Made by a program: the position numbers and the translations under genes. DNA of 64,000 bases from NCBI RefSeq assembly GCF_036345995.1, contig NZ_CP107796.1:2728001-2792000 (forward strand), given 5' to 3'. Each line of letters starts with the position of its first letter. Position 1 is the stretch's first letter. Positions 45,764 through 54,595 of this stretch are shown piece after piece. Under the pieces are notes generated by a model. It was not told the DNA's origin and did no database searches. It was given only the letters and a program-made list of their open reading frames with translations. The DNA comes from Streptomyces sp. NBC_00557. GTDB taxonomy: Bacteria; Actinomycetota; Actinomycetes; Streptomycetales; Streptomycetaceae.

Positions 45764-46702
45764 GTGACTGACACCGAGAAGACGGCCGGGCAGGAGAGCG
45801 CTCCCCCGGCCGGCGGCCCGGAGGCCATCAAGGCCATCCCGGTCCGCCACTACGGGCGGTACGTTTCCGCCCTCATAGCCATCGCGATCCTCGTCGCGAT
45901 CGTCTACGCCTTCGGCCAGGGCAGGATCAACTGGCACGCGGTACCGGACTACTTCTTCGACCACCGGATCATGACCGGCGTCTCCAAGACGCTGCTGCTG
46001 ACGGTCCTGTCGATGCTGATCGGCATCGTCGGCGGCATCGTCCTCGCCGTCATGCGGCTGTCGAAGAACCCGGTGACCTCGTCCATCGCCTGGTTCTACA
46101 TCTGGTTCTTCCGCGGCACCCCGGTCCTGGTCCAGCTGTTCCTGTGGTTCAACCTGGGCCTGGTCTTCGAGTACATCAACCTGATGCCGTTCTACAAGGA
46201 CTACTGGTCGAACTTCATGACGCCGCTGCTGACGGCGCTGCTCGGCCTGGGTCTGAACGAGGCGGCGTACATGGCCGAGATCTGCCGGGCGGGCCTGCTC
46301 GCGGTGGACGAGGGCCAGACCGAGGCGGCCCACGCGCTCGGCATGAGCCACGGCAAGACGCTGCGCCGGGTGATCATCCCGCAGGCGATGCGCGTGATCG
46401 TGCCGCCGACGGGCAACGAGGTCATCAACATGCTGAAGACGACCTCGCTCGTGGCGGCCGTCCAGTATCCCGAACTGTTCCGTTACGCCCAGGACATCGG
46501 CCAGAACTCCGGCGCCCCGGTGGAGATGTACTTTCTCGCCGCGGCCTGGTACCTGATCATGACGTCCGTCCTGAGCGTCGGCCAGTACTACATCGAGCGC
46601 TACTACGCCCGCGGCTCCAGCCGCCAGCTGCCGCCGACGCCGTGGCAGAAGGTGAGGGCGAACATGTTCTCCCTCGGCCGCCCGAAGGGAGGCATGGCAT
46701 GA
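45764..46702 (+). CDS. Amino-acid ABC transporter permease
   Basis: 312 aa from a GTG at 45764. About five to six membrane helices; the HisM-type EAA loop is [20 protein letters not shown] ... [20 protein letters not shown]. An about 35-residue N-terminal cytosolic extension is present. A single permease gene suggests a homodimer channel. Confidence 0.93.
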   Translation: MTDTEKTAGQESAPPAGGPEAIKAIPVRHYGRYVSALIAIAILVAIVYAFGQGRINWHAVPDYFFDHRIMTGVSKTLLLTVLSMLIGIVGGIVLAVMRLSKNPVTSSIAWFYIWFFRGTPVLVQLFLWFNLGLVFEYINLMPFYKDYWSNFMTPLLTALLGLGLNEAAYMAEICRAGLLAVDEGQTEAAHALGMSHGKTLRRVIIPQAMRVIVPPTGNEVINMLKTTSLVAAVQYPELFRYAQDIGQNSGAPVEMYFLAAAWYLIMTSVLSVGQYYIERYYARGSSRQLPPTPWQKVRANMFSLGRPKGGMA

Positions 46703-47508
46703 CCGGCAAGCCGGGCAAGACGCAGGACACCGTGCCGTCCAAGGGCTCGGTCCCCATGGTCAAGGCGCAGGGCGTGCACAAGTCCTTCGGCCACGTCGAG
46801 GTGCTCAAGGGCATCGACCTGGAGGTGAAGCCGGGCGAGGTGTTCTGCCTGATCGGCCCCTCCGGTTCCGGCAAGTCGACCTTCCTGCGGTGCATCAACC
46901 ACCTGGAGAAGATCAACGCCGGCCGGCTGTACGTCGACGGCGAACTGGTCGGCTACCGCCAGCAGGGCGACAAGCTCTACGAGCTGCGCGACCGCGAGGT
47001 CGCCATGAAGCGCCGGGACATCGGCATGGTCTTCCAGCGCTTCAACCTGTTCCCGCACATGACGGCGCTGGAGAACGTCATGGAGGCGCCGGTGCAGGTC
47101 AAGGGCCGGAGCAAGGCCGAGGCGCGGGAGCGGGCGATGGCCCTGCTGGAGCGCGTGGGCCTGGCCGACCGGGCCGGGCACTACCCCTCGCAGCTCTCCG
47201 GCGGCCAGCAGCAGCGGGTGGCGATCGCCCGTGCGCTCGCGATGGACCCGAAGCTGATGCTGTTCGACGAGCCGACCTCGGCCCTCGACCCGGAGCTGGT
47301 GGGCGACGTCCTGGACGTCATGCGGGACCTCGCCGAGTCGGGCATGACCATGGTCGTCGTCACCCATGAGATGGGCTTCGCCCGCGAGGTGGGCGACAGC
47401 CTGGTGTTCATGGACGAGGGCGTGGTGGTCGAGTCGGGCCACCCCCGCGACGTCCTGACGAACCCTCAGCACGAGCGGACCCAGTCCTTCCTGTCCAAGG
47501 TGCTGTAG
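46699..47508 (+). CDS. Amino-acid ABC transporter ATP-binding protein
   Basis: 269 aa. Walker [15 protein letters not shown]-loop [17 protein letters not shown], signature [16 protein letters not shown], Walker [15 protein letters not shown] and H-loop VVTHEMGFA are complete; it is the GlnQ/GluA type. The start overlaps the permease stop (ATGA). Confidence 0.95.
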   Translation: MTGKPGKTQDTVPSKGSVPMVKAQGVHKSFGHVEVLKGIDLEVKPGEVFCLIGPSGSGKSTFLRCINHLEKINAGRLYVDGELVGYRQQGDKLYELRDREVAMKRRDIGMVFQRFNLFPHMTALENVMEAPVQVKGRSKAEARERAMALLERVGLADRAGHYPSQLSGGQQQRVAIARALAMDPKLMLFDEPTSALDPELVGDVLDVMRDLAESGMTMVVVTHEMGFAREVGDSLVFMDEGVVVESGHPRDVLTNPQHERTQSFLSKVL

Positions 47509-47524
47509 CGGGCAGGCACGGCGA

Positions 47525-47553
47525 GGGGCGGCACGCCATGCGCGTGCCGCCCC
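47525..47553. terminator. Perfect hairpin terminator with T-tail after the ABC operon
   Basis: GGGGCGGCACGC (47525-47536) and GCGTGCCGCCCC (47542-47553) form a 12-bp stem with a 5-nt loop followed by TTTT (47554-47557). It can also serve the convergent methyltransferase gene. Confidence 0.88.
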
Positions 47554-47576
47554 TTTTCGCGTGCCCGGGCCGGCCG

Positions 47577-48335
47577 CTACTTGAGGGCGAGCAGCAGCGT
47601 GTCGGAGGGCGAGCACCACACCGGCCGGGCCTCCGCGAAGCCCTTCTCCCGCAGCACGCGCGCGTGCCAGGCCGCGCTCGGCGTGTCTCCGTCGGCGTGC
47701 TCGCCGTAGATCTCGAAGCGGCGGGCGGTGGGCTCGGCGAGGACCGGGTCCTCGGCCGCGAGCTGCCACCACTCGGCCCAGTCCAGGGCGCCGTCCCGCT
47801 TGGCCTGATCCATGCGTGCGTGGCGCTGGGCCCGCTCGGCCGCGTTGATCCGGGGCGTGCTGTCGTCGATCATGTGGTCCGCGTTCATGAAGACACCGCC
47901 GTCGCGGACCAGCCCCGCGACCTGGCCGTAGAGGGTCGCGAGGGGTTCGCTGTGCAGCCAGTGCAGGGCCGTGGCGGTCAGCACGGCGTCGTACGAGTCG
48001 TACGGCAGCCGCCGCGTCCAGTCGGGGTCCTTGAGGTCGGCGGTGACCAGACGGACGCGTTTGTCGCCCTCGAAGGTGCCGCGCGCGATGGCGAGCAGCG
48101 CCGGGTCGAGGTCGACGCCGGTGCTCGTGGCCTGCGGGAAGCGCCTCAGCAGCCGGGCGGTGATGCTGCCGGTGCCGCAGGCGAGGTCGAGCACGCGCGG
48201 GGCCGTGCCCACCAGCGCCTCGACCATGTCGAGCATGATCCGGAAGCGCTCCTCGCGGTCCGGCATGTACCACTCCTGCTGCCGGTCCCAGCTCTCCTGC
48301 CACGCGGCCCAGTCGGTGCCCGTAGTCGTCGTCAT
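47577..48335 (-). CDS. Class I SAM-dependent methyltransferase
   Basis: 252 aa from the ATG at 48335. SAM-binding motif I is VLDLACGTGSITARLL (about residues 46-61), then TSTGVDLDPALLAIAR (motif with acidic end) and YDAVLTATALHWL. It resembles trans-aconitate/biotin-type small-molecule methyltransferases. Substrate unknown. It stands opposite the CGNR gene. Confidence 0.9.
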   Translation of the reverse strand: MTTTTGTDWAAWQESWDRQQEWYMPDREERFRIMLDMVEALVGTAPRVLDLACGTGSITARLLRRFPQATSTGVDLDPALLAIARGTFEGDKRVRLVTADLKDPDWTRRLPYDSYDAVLTATALHWLHSEPLATLYGQVAGLVRDGGVFMNADHMIDDSTPRINAAERAQRHARMDQAKRDGALDWAEWWQLAAEDPVLAEPTARRFEIYGEHADGDTPSAAWHARVLREKGFAEARPVWCSPSDTLLLALK

Positions 48336-48431
48336 GAAGCCTGTCCCCCTCGTCTGCGTAATACCCTGGAAGCACGACCGGCTGTTACCGACCGCAGACA
48401 CGACCATAAAGCGCCCTCGTAAGGACTACAA

Positions 48432-49061
48432 GTGGAACTGGCCTATTACTCGGATTACGCCGTCCGTCTCGTCAACAGCGAGGAACCGGTCCGGGGCAAG
48501 GACTCGTTGACCTCGGTCGAGGCCGTCCGCGACCTCTTCGGGGCCAACGCGTCGGCGGCGCGCCGCGCCACCGACGCCGATGTGACCCGCTTCCGCTCGG
48601 TGCGGGCGCGGCTGCGCGCGGTCTTCGAGGCCGCCGACAAGGGCGACGAGACCCTCGCGGTGGACCTGCTGAACTCCCTGCTGCTGGAGTTCCCGGTCTC
48701 GCCGCAGATCTCCGGCCACGACTACCGGGACGAGGACGGCCGCCCGCTGTGGCACATGCACCTCGCCGACCACCCGTCGAACGCGACCGCGGGCTACGCG
48801 GCGATCGCCGCGATGGGCCTGGCCTTCCACCTCACCGAGTACGGCGTGGACCGCCTGGGCCTGTGCGAGGCGGCTCCCTGCCGCAACGCCTTCCTGGACA
48901 CCTCCACCAACCGCTCCCGGCGCTACTGCTCCGACCGCTGCGCCACCCGCGCCAACGTGGCCGCCTACCGGGCCCGCAAGCGCCTGGAGGCCGACCGGTC
49001 GGGCAGCAGCGGCCTCGCCGCGGAGAGCGCCCAGCGCACCAGCGCGAGCGGCGAGCGCTGA
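48432..49061 (+). CDS. CGNR zinc-finger domain protein
   Basis: 209 aa from a GTG at 48432. N-terminal ABATE-like helical domain (DYAVRLVNSEEP, DLFGANASAARRATDADV) and C-terminal zinc finger about 148-188: CEAAPCRNAFLDTSTNRSRRYCS, then CATRANVAAYRARKR. Proteins of this kind are probable transcription regulators. The 3' 97 bp overlap the sodX gene on the other strand. Confidence 0.88.
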   Translation: MELAYYSDYAVRLVNSEEPVRGKDSLTSVEAVRDLFGANASAARRATDADVTRFRSVRARLRAVFEAADKGDETLAVDLLNSLLLEFPVSPQISGHDYRDEDGRPLWHMHLADHPSNATAGYAAIAAMGLAFHLTEYGVDRLGLCEAAPCRNAFLDTSTNRSRRYCSDRCATRANVAAYRARKRLEADRSGSSGLAAESAQRTSASGER

Positions 49062-49399
49062 CCGCCGGGCAGCGGCCGGTACCGGAAGCGCGCGCGCCCG
49101 AGGATCAGCTCGTCGGGCACGACCCCGTAGTCCGTGCTGTCCCCGCCCGCGTACGGGTTGTCCCCGCGCACCCACCAGCCGCCGTCGCGGCGCTCCACCG
49201 CGCGCTTGACGACGAGCAGGTCCTGCTGGAACGGATGACGCAGGACGACGACGTCTCCCGGCCTGACCAGGGCCCCGTACTGCACCAGCAGCCGGTCCCC
49301 GTGAAGGAGCGTGGGCACCATGGACGGACCCGTCACCTCGGCCAGTCCGAACGGCGCAACGGCCCTCCCCCGCTCCGTCTCCTGCGACAGCTCCGGCAT
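48965..49399 (-). CDS. sodX: Nickel superoxide dismutase maturation protease (S26 signal peptidase-like)
   Basis: 144 aa from the ATG at 49399 with GGGGAGG 8 nt upstream. Type I signal peptidase-like: Ser in GPSMVPTLLHGDRLLV and Lys in LLVVKRAVERR; then WVRGDNPYAGGDSTDYG. In actinobacteria SodX trims the leader of SodN to expose the Ni-binding His. It is divergent from sodN, 145 bp between starts. It overlaps the CGNR gene tail to tail by 97 bp, an unusually long convergent overlap. Confidence 0.93.
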   Translation of the reverse strand: MPELSQETERGRAVAPFGLAEVTGPSMVPTLLHGDRLLVQYGALVRPGDVVVLRHPFQQDLLVVKRAVERRDGGWWVRGDNPYAGGDSTDYGVVPDELILGRARFRYRPLPGGQRSPLALVRWALSAARPLLPDRSASRRLRAR

Positions 49400-49544
49400 G
49401 CCCGGCACCTCCCCGGTCCGATCCTCCACCAGTCTCAGTCTGACCCTGGACTTTTGTCCTAAGCCCTAGGGGGCACCCGAGAAATCGCCTTCCCCAGGGA
49501 GTAATGTCGCACCTGAGAAGACGATCACGAGGAAGGAATGCTCC

Positions 49545-49940
49545 ATGCTTTCCCGCCTGTTTGCCCCCAAGGTCAAGGTCAGCGCCCACTGCGACCTGCC
49601 CTGCGGCGTGTACGACCCGGCCCAGGCCCGCATCGAGGCGGAGTCGGTGAAGGCCATCCAGGAGAAGATGGCCGGCAACGACGACCCCCACTACCAGGCG
49701 CGTGCCACCGTCATCAAGGAGCAGCGCGCGGAGCTGGCCAAGCACCACGTCTCCGTCCTGTGGAGCGACTACTTCAAGGCCCCGCACTTCGAGAAGTACC
49801 CGGAGCTGCACCAGCTGGTCAACGACACCCTGAAGGCCCTCTCGGCCGCCAAGGCGTCCACCGACCCGGCGACGGGCCAGAAGGCTCTGGACTACATCGC
49901 CCAGATCGACAAGATCTTCTGGGAGACCAAGAAGGCCTGA
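49545..49940 (+). CDS. sodN: Nickel-containing superoxide dismutase precursor
   Basis: 131 aa. A 14-residue leader (MLSRLFAPKVKVSA) precedes the nickel hook HCDLPCGVYDP: mature His1, Cys2 and Cys6 bind Ni. The rest is a four-helix bundle that forms a hexamer. It disproportionates superoxide in the cytoplasm. RBS AGGAAGG lies 3 nt upstream. The S. coelicolor sodN mRNA 3' UTR yields a small RNA that represses sodF; a 3' UTR of similar size is possible here. Confidence 0.98.
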   Translation: MLSRLFAPKVKVSAHCDLPCGVYDPAQARIEAESVKAIQEKMAGNDDPHYQARATVIKEQRAELAKHHVSVLWSDYFKAPHFEKYPELHQLVNDTLKALSAAKASTDPATGQKALDYIAQIDKIFWETKKA

Positions 49941-50047
49941 TCTTGGATTACGCCTATTGACCTGCGATTTTCCTGGTCGCCAGGTCTTCCCGTCCGCACC
50001 CGGTCCGCAGCCCGCCGAGCACGGCGTCCCTCGCGGGCCGGGTGCGG
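49941..50047 (+). ncRNA. Candidate 3'-UTR-derived small RNA of sodN
   Basis: In S. coelicolor the sodN 3' UTR is processed to the sRNA s-SodF, which pairs with sodF mRNA under nickel-replete conditions. Here the 3' UTR has an AT-rich start (TGATCTTGGATTACGCC), a small hairpin CCTGG-tcg-CCAGG (49971-49983) and a larger inverted repeat CCGCACCCGG (49994-50003)/CCGGGTGCGG (50038-50047) that could end the transcript. The pairing partner sodF is not in the window, so the assignment is by homology of context only. Confidence 0.35.
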
Positions 50048-50331
50048 TCTTCTGCGCCCGGCCACCGTCGCTCCACGGCGGCAGCCGAGGGGCTCGCCCA
50101 TCTCCACGGTGAACAGCCCTCCTTGGAGGGGCGTGCGGACAGACGGCGAACGATGCCGGCCTCGGAGTCGACGTCCGGCGCCTTGCGGCCGGCCGGCTCG
50201 CCTGTGCGCAAGCCGGATCCGGCGAGCATGACGATCGCCGCGCCGGTGTACGGCGGCTTCACGCGGGCGGCGTGGAACTCGTCGTCGGCGGCGCGGCGTT
50301 GGGCCGGGGCGGCGGCGAGAGGGCACGGCAC
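49954..50331 (-). pseudogene. Tyrosine integrase fragment (decayed)
   Basis: An about 125-codon frame contains DDEFHAARVKPPYTGAAIV followed by MLAGSGLRTGEPAGRKAPDV, which resembles the start of the tyrosine-recombinase catalytic domain (typical L-L-A-G-T-G-L-R-I-G-E-A-L-G-L-R-x-x-D-V-D), including the first catalytic Arg (GLRxGE). The N-terminal arm-binding domain and the rest of the active site (H-x-x-R, Tyr) are missing, and codon bias is poor. It reads as a remnant of an integrated element that once lay next to sodN. No attachment site was found. Confidence 0.55.
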
Positions 50332-50475
50332 GCGCCGGCGCCGCCCGGCTCGACGACGACGAGACGGACGCCCGGCACCGGCCGCGTTCGCGAGAGCGGC
50401 CGCGGGGCCCGCCTGCCACGGCCGGGGTCCGTCGTGGCGCCGCGAGCGGTCCCTCGCGGCTGCGGCGTCAGCCGG

Positions 50476-50955
50476 TCAGCCGGTCAGCCGGGCGAGGGTG
50501 GCGTTCAGGTCCGTGCCCTCCGGCTGGTTGTGGGGGAGCTTGGCGAGGACCTTGGCCAGGCCGCAGGTGTCGGTGAGGGCGGAGAAGACCAGACCGCCGG
50601 CGACGCCCGCGGAGAGCCGGCGGGCCGCGTTCCAGCGTCGTCCGGCGATCAGGCCGGTCAGGACCAGCGTTCCGGCGGCGAGGCGGACCTGGCGGTCCAT
50701 GGCCCAGGGAGTGCGGGCGCCGGCGGGCCGGTGGATGTCGTGGCCGAGCTGTGTCCAGGCGGTGGTGCCGCCGGTGAGAGTCGCCCCGGGGGGGTGACGC
50801 CCTGGTCGGCCAGGCGCCGGCAGGCGGTCGCGGAACGGGCGCCGGAGGCGCACACGAGGAGGAGGTCACCGCGGTCTGCGGCGGGCTTCAGGGCGGGCAG
50901 GGCGGCGTCGAGGTGGTCGAGGGAGATGTTGTGGCGCCCCACAGCGAAGATCCGC
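50476..50955 (-). pseudogene. Frameshifted rhodanese / DUF2892 gene
   Basis: Two - strand frames join into one rhodanese-like protein. The 5' part encodes HNISLDHLDAALPALKP ... LLLVCASGARSATACRRLAD, with active-site loop CASGARS; the 3' part encodes LTGGTTAWTQLGHDIHRPAG, then a DUF2892-like membrane section MDRQVRLAAGTLVLTGLIAG ... VFSALTDTCGLAKVLAKLP. They are out of frame at a run of seven G (50788-50794, after CCCC). The usual first about 40 residues of the rhodanese domain also seem absent. Either a decayed gene or a sequencing error at the G-run, with the missing N-terminus arguing for decay. Confidence 0.65.
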
Positions 50956-51069
50956 GCAGATGGGGTCGACGGACACGGAGACGGTCGCTGCCGGGGTCGC
51001 GTGACCGGTGCGTTGCGGTGCGCAATCGGTCCGTACCGCGCTGTCGGTGCCGTGTGCCAAGCTGTGGAC

Positions 51070-51468
51070 GTGACCCTGGACGACCTCAGACGGCTGCGGC
51101 GGGTGCGCGACCGCATGGACCGGGAGTACGCCGAGCCGCTCGACATGACCGAGCTGGCCCGCGGCGCCCACATGTCCCCGGGCCACTTCCAGCGCAGCTT
51201 CCGCAAGGCCTTCGGGGAGACGCCGTACAGCTATCTGATGACCCGCAGGATCGAGCGGGCGAAGGCGCTGCTGCGGCGGGGCGACCTCACGGTCACCGAG
51301 GTCTGCCTGGCCGTGGGCTGTACGTCGCTCGGCTCCTTCAGCTCCCGCTTCACCGAGCTGGTCGGGGAGACGCCGAGCGCCTACCGGGCCCGCGACCACC
51401 AGGAGAGCGCGGTGATCCCGTCCTGCGTGGCCCGTACGTTCACCCGCCCCCGCCGCAGGCCCTACTGA
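51070..51468 (+). CDS. Short AraC-family transcriptional regulator
   Basis: 132 aa from a GTG at 51070 (GTG 51064 also in frame). It consists almost only of the AraC DNA-binding domain: two HTHs, LDMTELARGAHMSPGHFQRSF and LTVTEVCLAVGCTSLGSFSSRF, with the conserved ERAKALLRRG linker and GETPSAYR end. It lacks a ligand domain. It is probably a regulator of the VOC gene 76 bp downstream, a pairing often seen in Streptomyces. Confidence 0.9.
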   Translation: MTLDDLRRLRRVRDRMDREYAEPLDMTELARGAHMSPGHFQRSFRKAFGETPYSYLMTRRIERAKALLRRGDLTVTEVCLAVGCTSLGSFSSRFTELVGETPSAYRARDHQESAVIPSCVARTFTRPRRRPY

Positions 51469-51544
51469 GCCCCCGCCCTTCGGCGTCCGCGCCCGCCTCG
51501 CCGACTCGCGCGCGCACCCGCGCGGATGGGCCTAGCGTGTGGCC

Positions 51545-51961
51545 ATGGACGTGAAACTCAAGCAGTGCTTCATCGCGGTGGACGACCATGACAAGGCGCT
51601 CGCGTTCTACCGTGACGTGCTCGGCCTGGAGGTCCGCAACGACGTGGGCTTCGAGGGCATGCGCTGGGTGACGCTGGGCTCGCCGCTCCAGCCGGACGTC
51701 GAGATCGTGCTGGAGCCGCCCGGCGCGAACCCGGACGCCTCCCCCGCCGACCGGCAGGCGCTCGCGGAGCTGCTGGCCAAGGGCATGCTGAGGGGGGTCA
51801 TCTTCACGACCGAGGACTGCGACGCGCTCTTCGAGCGGGTGCGGGCGTCCGGCGCCGATGTGCTCCAGGAGCCGACGGACCAGCCGTACGGAGTGCGCGA
51901 CTGCGCCTTCCGGGACCCGGCGGGCAACCAGCTGAGGTTCCTGCAGCGGCCCGCGGAGTGA
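51545..51961 (+). CDS. VOC (glyoxalase/bleomycin-resistance-like) superfamily protein
   Basis: 138 aa from the ATG at 51545. Two beta-alpha-beta-beta-beta modules: CFIAVDDHDKALAFYRDVLGLEVRNDV and RGVIFTTEDCDALFERVRASGADVLQEP ... CAFRDPAGNQLRFLQ. Usual metal-ligand positions are partly kept (His/Glu not all obvious). Substrate is unknown. Confidence 0.88.
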   Translation: MDVKLKQCFIAVDDHDKALAFYRDVLGLEVRNDVGFEGMRWVTLGSPLQPDVEIVLEPPGANPDASPADRQALAELLAKGMLRGVIFTTEDCDALFERVRASGADVLQEPTDQPYGVRDCAFRDPAGNQLRFLQRPAE

Positions 51962-52021
51962 AACCCCCGGGTACGGAAGGTTCGCGCCCGCACGCCGAGC
52001 CCTGAGGCGGCGCCTCGACGG

Positions 52022-52354
52022 TCATCCCCAGGGCTCCACCTCCACCACGGCGTCCGCCGGCACCGGCCCGTAGACGTGCGGGAACTCCTCCCCGCCCGGT
52101 TCCACGGCCTCGTACTTCACCGGCGCTCCGACCAGCGCGGGGTCCACGACCAGGACCACCAGCTCGTCCGGGCCGTCGTGGCCGCCGTAGAGCGCCTCGG
52201 CGATGCGCGGCAGCTGTTCGCGGGTGGAGAAGTGGACGAACCCCTCCTCCTGCAGGGCGCGGTCACGGGTCGACACCTCGTAGGCGCCGCGCTCGCGGGC
52301 CGATTCCCACAGGGAGCGCTCGGTGATGTGGAAGATGCGGGGCGTTTTCGGCAT
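52022..52354 (-). CDS. DUF952-family protein
   Basis: 110 aa. IFHITERSLWESARERGAYE, GFVHFSTREQLPRIAEALYGG and FPHVYGPVPADAVVEVEPW are the three conserved blocks of DUF952, a small family with a glutathione-S-transferase-adjacent or ADP-ribosyl-like fold. The ATG at 52354 is the start. Function unknown. Confidence 0.9.
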   Translation of the reverse strand: MPKTPRIFHITERSLWESARERGAYEVSTRDRALQEEGFVHFSTREQLPRIAEALYGGHDGPDELVVLVVDPALVGAPVKYEAVEPGGEEFPHVYGPVPADAVVEVEPWG

Positions 52355-52371
52355 GCGCCCACGCTACGGCG

Positions 52372-52818
52372 TCAGTCGCCCGGCCGGGTCGGGTCGGTTC
52401 CCGCGCCGACGTCGTCGAGGCTCTCCATGAGGGGCCGGATCACCACGGGATGCTCGGCCAGGCTCTCGGGGCCGGGGCAACGGGTGACGCGTTCGGCGAT
52501 CTCGGTGACCCGCTCCAGGCTCGCGCAGTCCAGCACCCAGTAACCGGTCGGCAGCGGCTCGGTCTCTGCGTACGGGGCGTCGGTGATCACGGTCTCACCG
52601 CCCTCGCCGCGCGCGACCAGCCGGGTCCGGGCGGGCTCCGCCAGCCCTCGAGCCTCGACCAGTTCCCCGGACTCCGCCAGTTCGTCGTTGATCGCGTTCA
52701 TGTACAGGTACATGGCCTTGAGCTGCACCTGGGTCCAGGACGGAGCGTGCGCGGTGGGCCTGCCGGCCATCGCGTCGTAGTCCGCCTGCGTGCCCTGCAC
52801 CATCACCAGGTACCTCAT
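52372..52818 (-). CDS. YCII-related (DGPF-type) protein
   Basis: 148 aa from the ATG at 52818. MRYLVMVQGTQADYDAMAG, ARGLAEPARTRLVARGEGGE, DAPYAETEPLPTGYWVLDC and VVIRPLM match the DGPF/YCII family, often paired with ECF sigma factors of the SigJ/ECF41-42 type. Here no sigma factor is adjacent. It is small and cytoplasmic; function unclear. Confidence 0.85.
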   Translation of the reverse strand: MRYLVMVQGTQADYDAMAGRPTAHAPSWTQVQLKAMYLYMNAINDELAESGELVEARGLAEPARTRLVARGEGGETVITDAPYAETEPLPTGYWVLDCASLERVTEIAERVTRCPGPESLAEHPVVIRPLMESLDDVGAGTDPTRPGD

Positions 52819-52862
52819 GGCGCCCCTCCGTCGGCTCGAACCCACTCGGCGGGCGGCACGGC

Positions 52863-53078
52863 TCAGGAGGTCCCGGCCGCGGAACCGCCGGGGCGCGGCT
52901 GACCGGTTCCGTCGGCCCGGGCGGTGGGCCCGGCAGGCTCCCGGGAGGCCGCGCAGTCGGGGTTGCGGCAGGGGCCCGGACCCCAGACCGGTACCCAGGC
53001 GCCCAGCGTCTTGCGCCGTCCCACGACCGTGTCGACGGGCTGCCCGCAGACGGGACAGACGTGGTCCTCGCTGTCCAT
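52863..53078 (-). CDS. Small zinc-ribbon-like protein
   Basis: 71 aa from the ATG at 53078. The first half has CPVCGQPVDTVVGRRKTLGA and GPCRNPDCAAS, a C-x2-C and C-x4-C pair that could bind one zinc. The C-terminal 28 residues are Ala/Gly/Pro-rich and probably disordered. It may bind nucleic acid or protein; no partner is evident. Confidence 0.68.
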   Translation of the reverse strand: MDSEDHVCPVCGQPVDTVVGRRKTLGAWVPVWGPGPCRNPDCAASREPAGPTARADGTGQPRPGGSAAGTS

Positions 53079-53307
53079 GTCCCCAAGGGTAGGACGGGCG
53101 GTGATCCGGCGCGTCGCCGAAACCGCGCGGCCCTCGACCCCTCGATGCTCCGGACGGTCCCGGGGAGTTTCCGCGGCCACCTCGTGTGAGCGGCGGGCCC
53201 GCTCCGCCCGGAGCGGGCCCGCCGGGCCGGAGGCCCGGTGCGCGCGGGGTCAGGATCCGCGCGCGCCCGGGCTCCGGGTTCTGCTCCGCCGGCCGCGCCG
53301 GCGGGGG

Positions 53308-54483
53308 TCAGCTGCTGCGCCGGGTCACGAACTCGGCGAGTGCCAGCAGACCGTCCGCCGCCTCCGGGGCGGGGACCGCGCGGGACAGCTCCTGCACGGC
53401 GCGCGCCATCCGGTCGGCCGCCTCGGCCTGCGCCCAGTCCCGGCCGCCCGCCCGCTCCACGGCCCGTGCCGTACGCGCGATGCCCTCGTCGTCACCCGGG
53501 ACGTACGGCTTGCCGTACAGCTCGGCGAGTTCGGCCGCCGCCTCGGTGCCGGAGGCGAGGGCCGCCACCACGGGCAGCGACTTCTTGCGGGCCGCGAGGT
53601 CGGCGCCGGCCGGCTTCCCGGTGTGCCGCGGGTCGCCCCATATGCCGATGACGTCGTCGATCAGCTGGAAGGCGAGCCCCGCCTGACGGCCGAAGCCGTC
53701 CAGCGCCGCCACCTCCTCGTCCCCGGCGCCCGCGTACAGCGCGCCGAGGGCGCAGGCGCAGCCGAGCAGGGCGCCGGTCTTCGCCTCGGCCATGGCGAGC
53801 ACCTCGTCGAGGGTGACCTCGTCCGGCGCGCGGTGCTCCATGTCCGTGTCGGTGTGCTGTCCGGCGCACAGCTCCACGACACAGCCCGCGAGCCGGGCCG
53901 CGGCCGGGCCGGAGGCGGGGTGCGGGTCCTCGGCGAGCAGCCGCAGAGCCAGCGCCTGGAGGGCGTCGCCGGCGAGGATCGCGTCGGCGACGCCGAACAC
54001 GGTCCAGGCGGTGGGCCGGTGCCGGCGGGAGGTGTCCCGGTCCATCACGTCGTCGTGCAACAGCGTGAAGTTGTGGACCAGTTCGACCGCCACCGCCGCC
54101 CGGACCGCCGCCGTACGGGCCGCCGGTCCGCCGAGGGCCGCGGCCGCCGCGAGGACGAGCGCGGGCCGGATCGCCTTGCCCGCGTTGCCGGCCGCCGGGG
54201 TGCCGTCCGCGTTCTGCCAGCCGAAGTGGTAGAGCGCGATACGGCGCAGGGGGCCGGGCAGCGAGGTGAGGGCCGCGCGCAGCTCGGGGTCGACGGCGGC
54301 CCGGGTCCGCTCGAGCAGCACCGCCGCCTCCGGTGTGCCGGGGTGCCCTTCGCGCTGTCCCTCGGTGTGCCCGTCGAGCGGGCCGGCACCGGCGTCGCCG
54401 GTCCCTGCCCGCTGTTCCCCCGCCGTGCCCGGGTGCGGCACGGCGGGGGAACGCCGTTCGGTCTCCGTCATGAACTCCGCCAT
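53308..54483 (-). CDS. Polyprenyl diphosphate synthase, probable encapsulin cargo
   Basis: 391 aa. Trans-isoprenyl diphosphate synthase core from about residue 55: FARM DDVMD (residues 144-148, in HDDVMDRDTSRR) and SARM LIDDVIGIWGD with LARKKSLPV after it. The first about 50 residues are disordered, rich in Gly, Pro, Thr and acidic residues (HPGTAGEQRAGTGDAGAG), and precede the enzyme fold. In characterised Family 2B encapsulin systems such a disordered N-terminal segment holds the cargo-loading signal. The shell gene lies 112 bp upstream on the same strand. Product chain length is not decided by sequence. Confidence 0.9.
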   Translation of the reverse strand: MAEFMTETERRSPAVPHPGTAGEQRAGTGDAGAGPLDGHTEGQREGHPGTPEAAVLLERTRAAVDPELRAALTSLPGPLRRIALYHFGWQNADGTPAAGNAGKAIRPALVLAAAAALGGPAARTAAVRAAVAVELVHNFTLLHDDVMDRDTSRRHRPTAWTVFGVADAILAGDALQALALRLLAEDPHPASGPAAARLAGCVVELCAGQHTDTDMEHRAPDEVTLDEVLAMAEAKTGALLGCACALGALYAGAGDEEVAALDGFGRQAGLAFQLIDDVIGIWGDPRHTGKPAGADLAARKKSLPVVAALASGTEAAAELAELYGKPYVPGDDEGIARTARAVERAGGRDWAQAEAADRMARAVQELSRAVPAPEAADGLLALAEFVTRRSS

Positions 54484-54595
54484 GTCTCCCCCTCGCCAGG
54501 TCCGCGGACACCGGCGTCGCCGGCCCGGCCGGACGCATATTCCGAGGGTCTACCCCGCACGGCGGGCGGGGACACGGCCGCGAAGTGCGGAAACG

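Noticed and set aside
49892..50419. A 175-codon frame on the - strand downstream of sodN as a true gene
   Set aside because: Arg/Ser-rich shadow in poor codon bias overlapping sodN antisense; only the neighbouring frame resembles an integrase.
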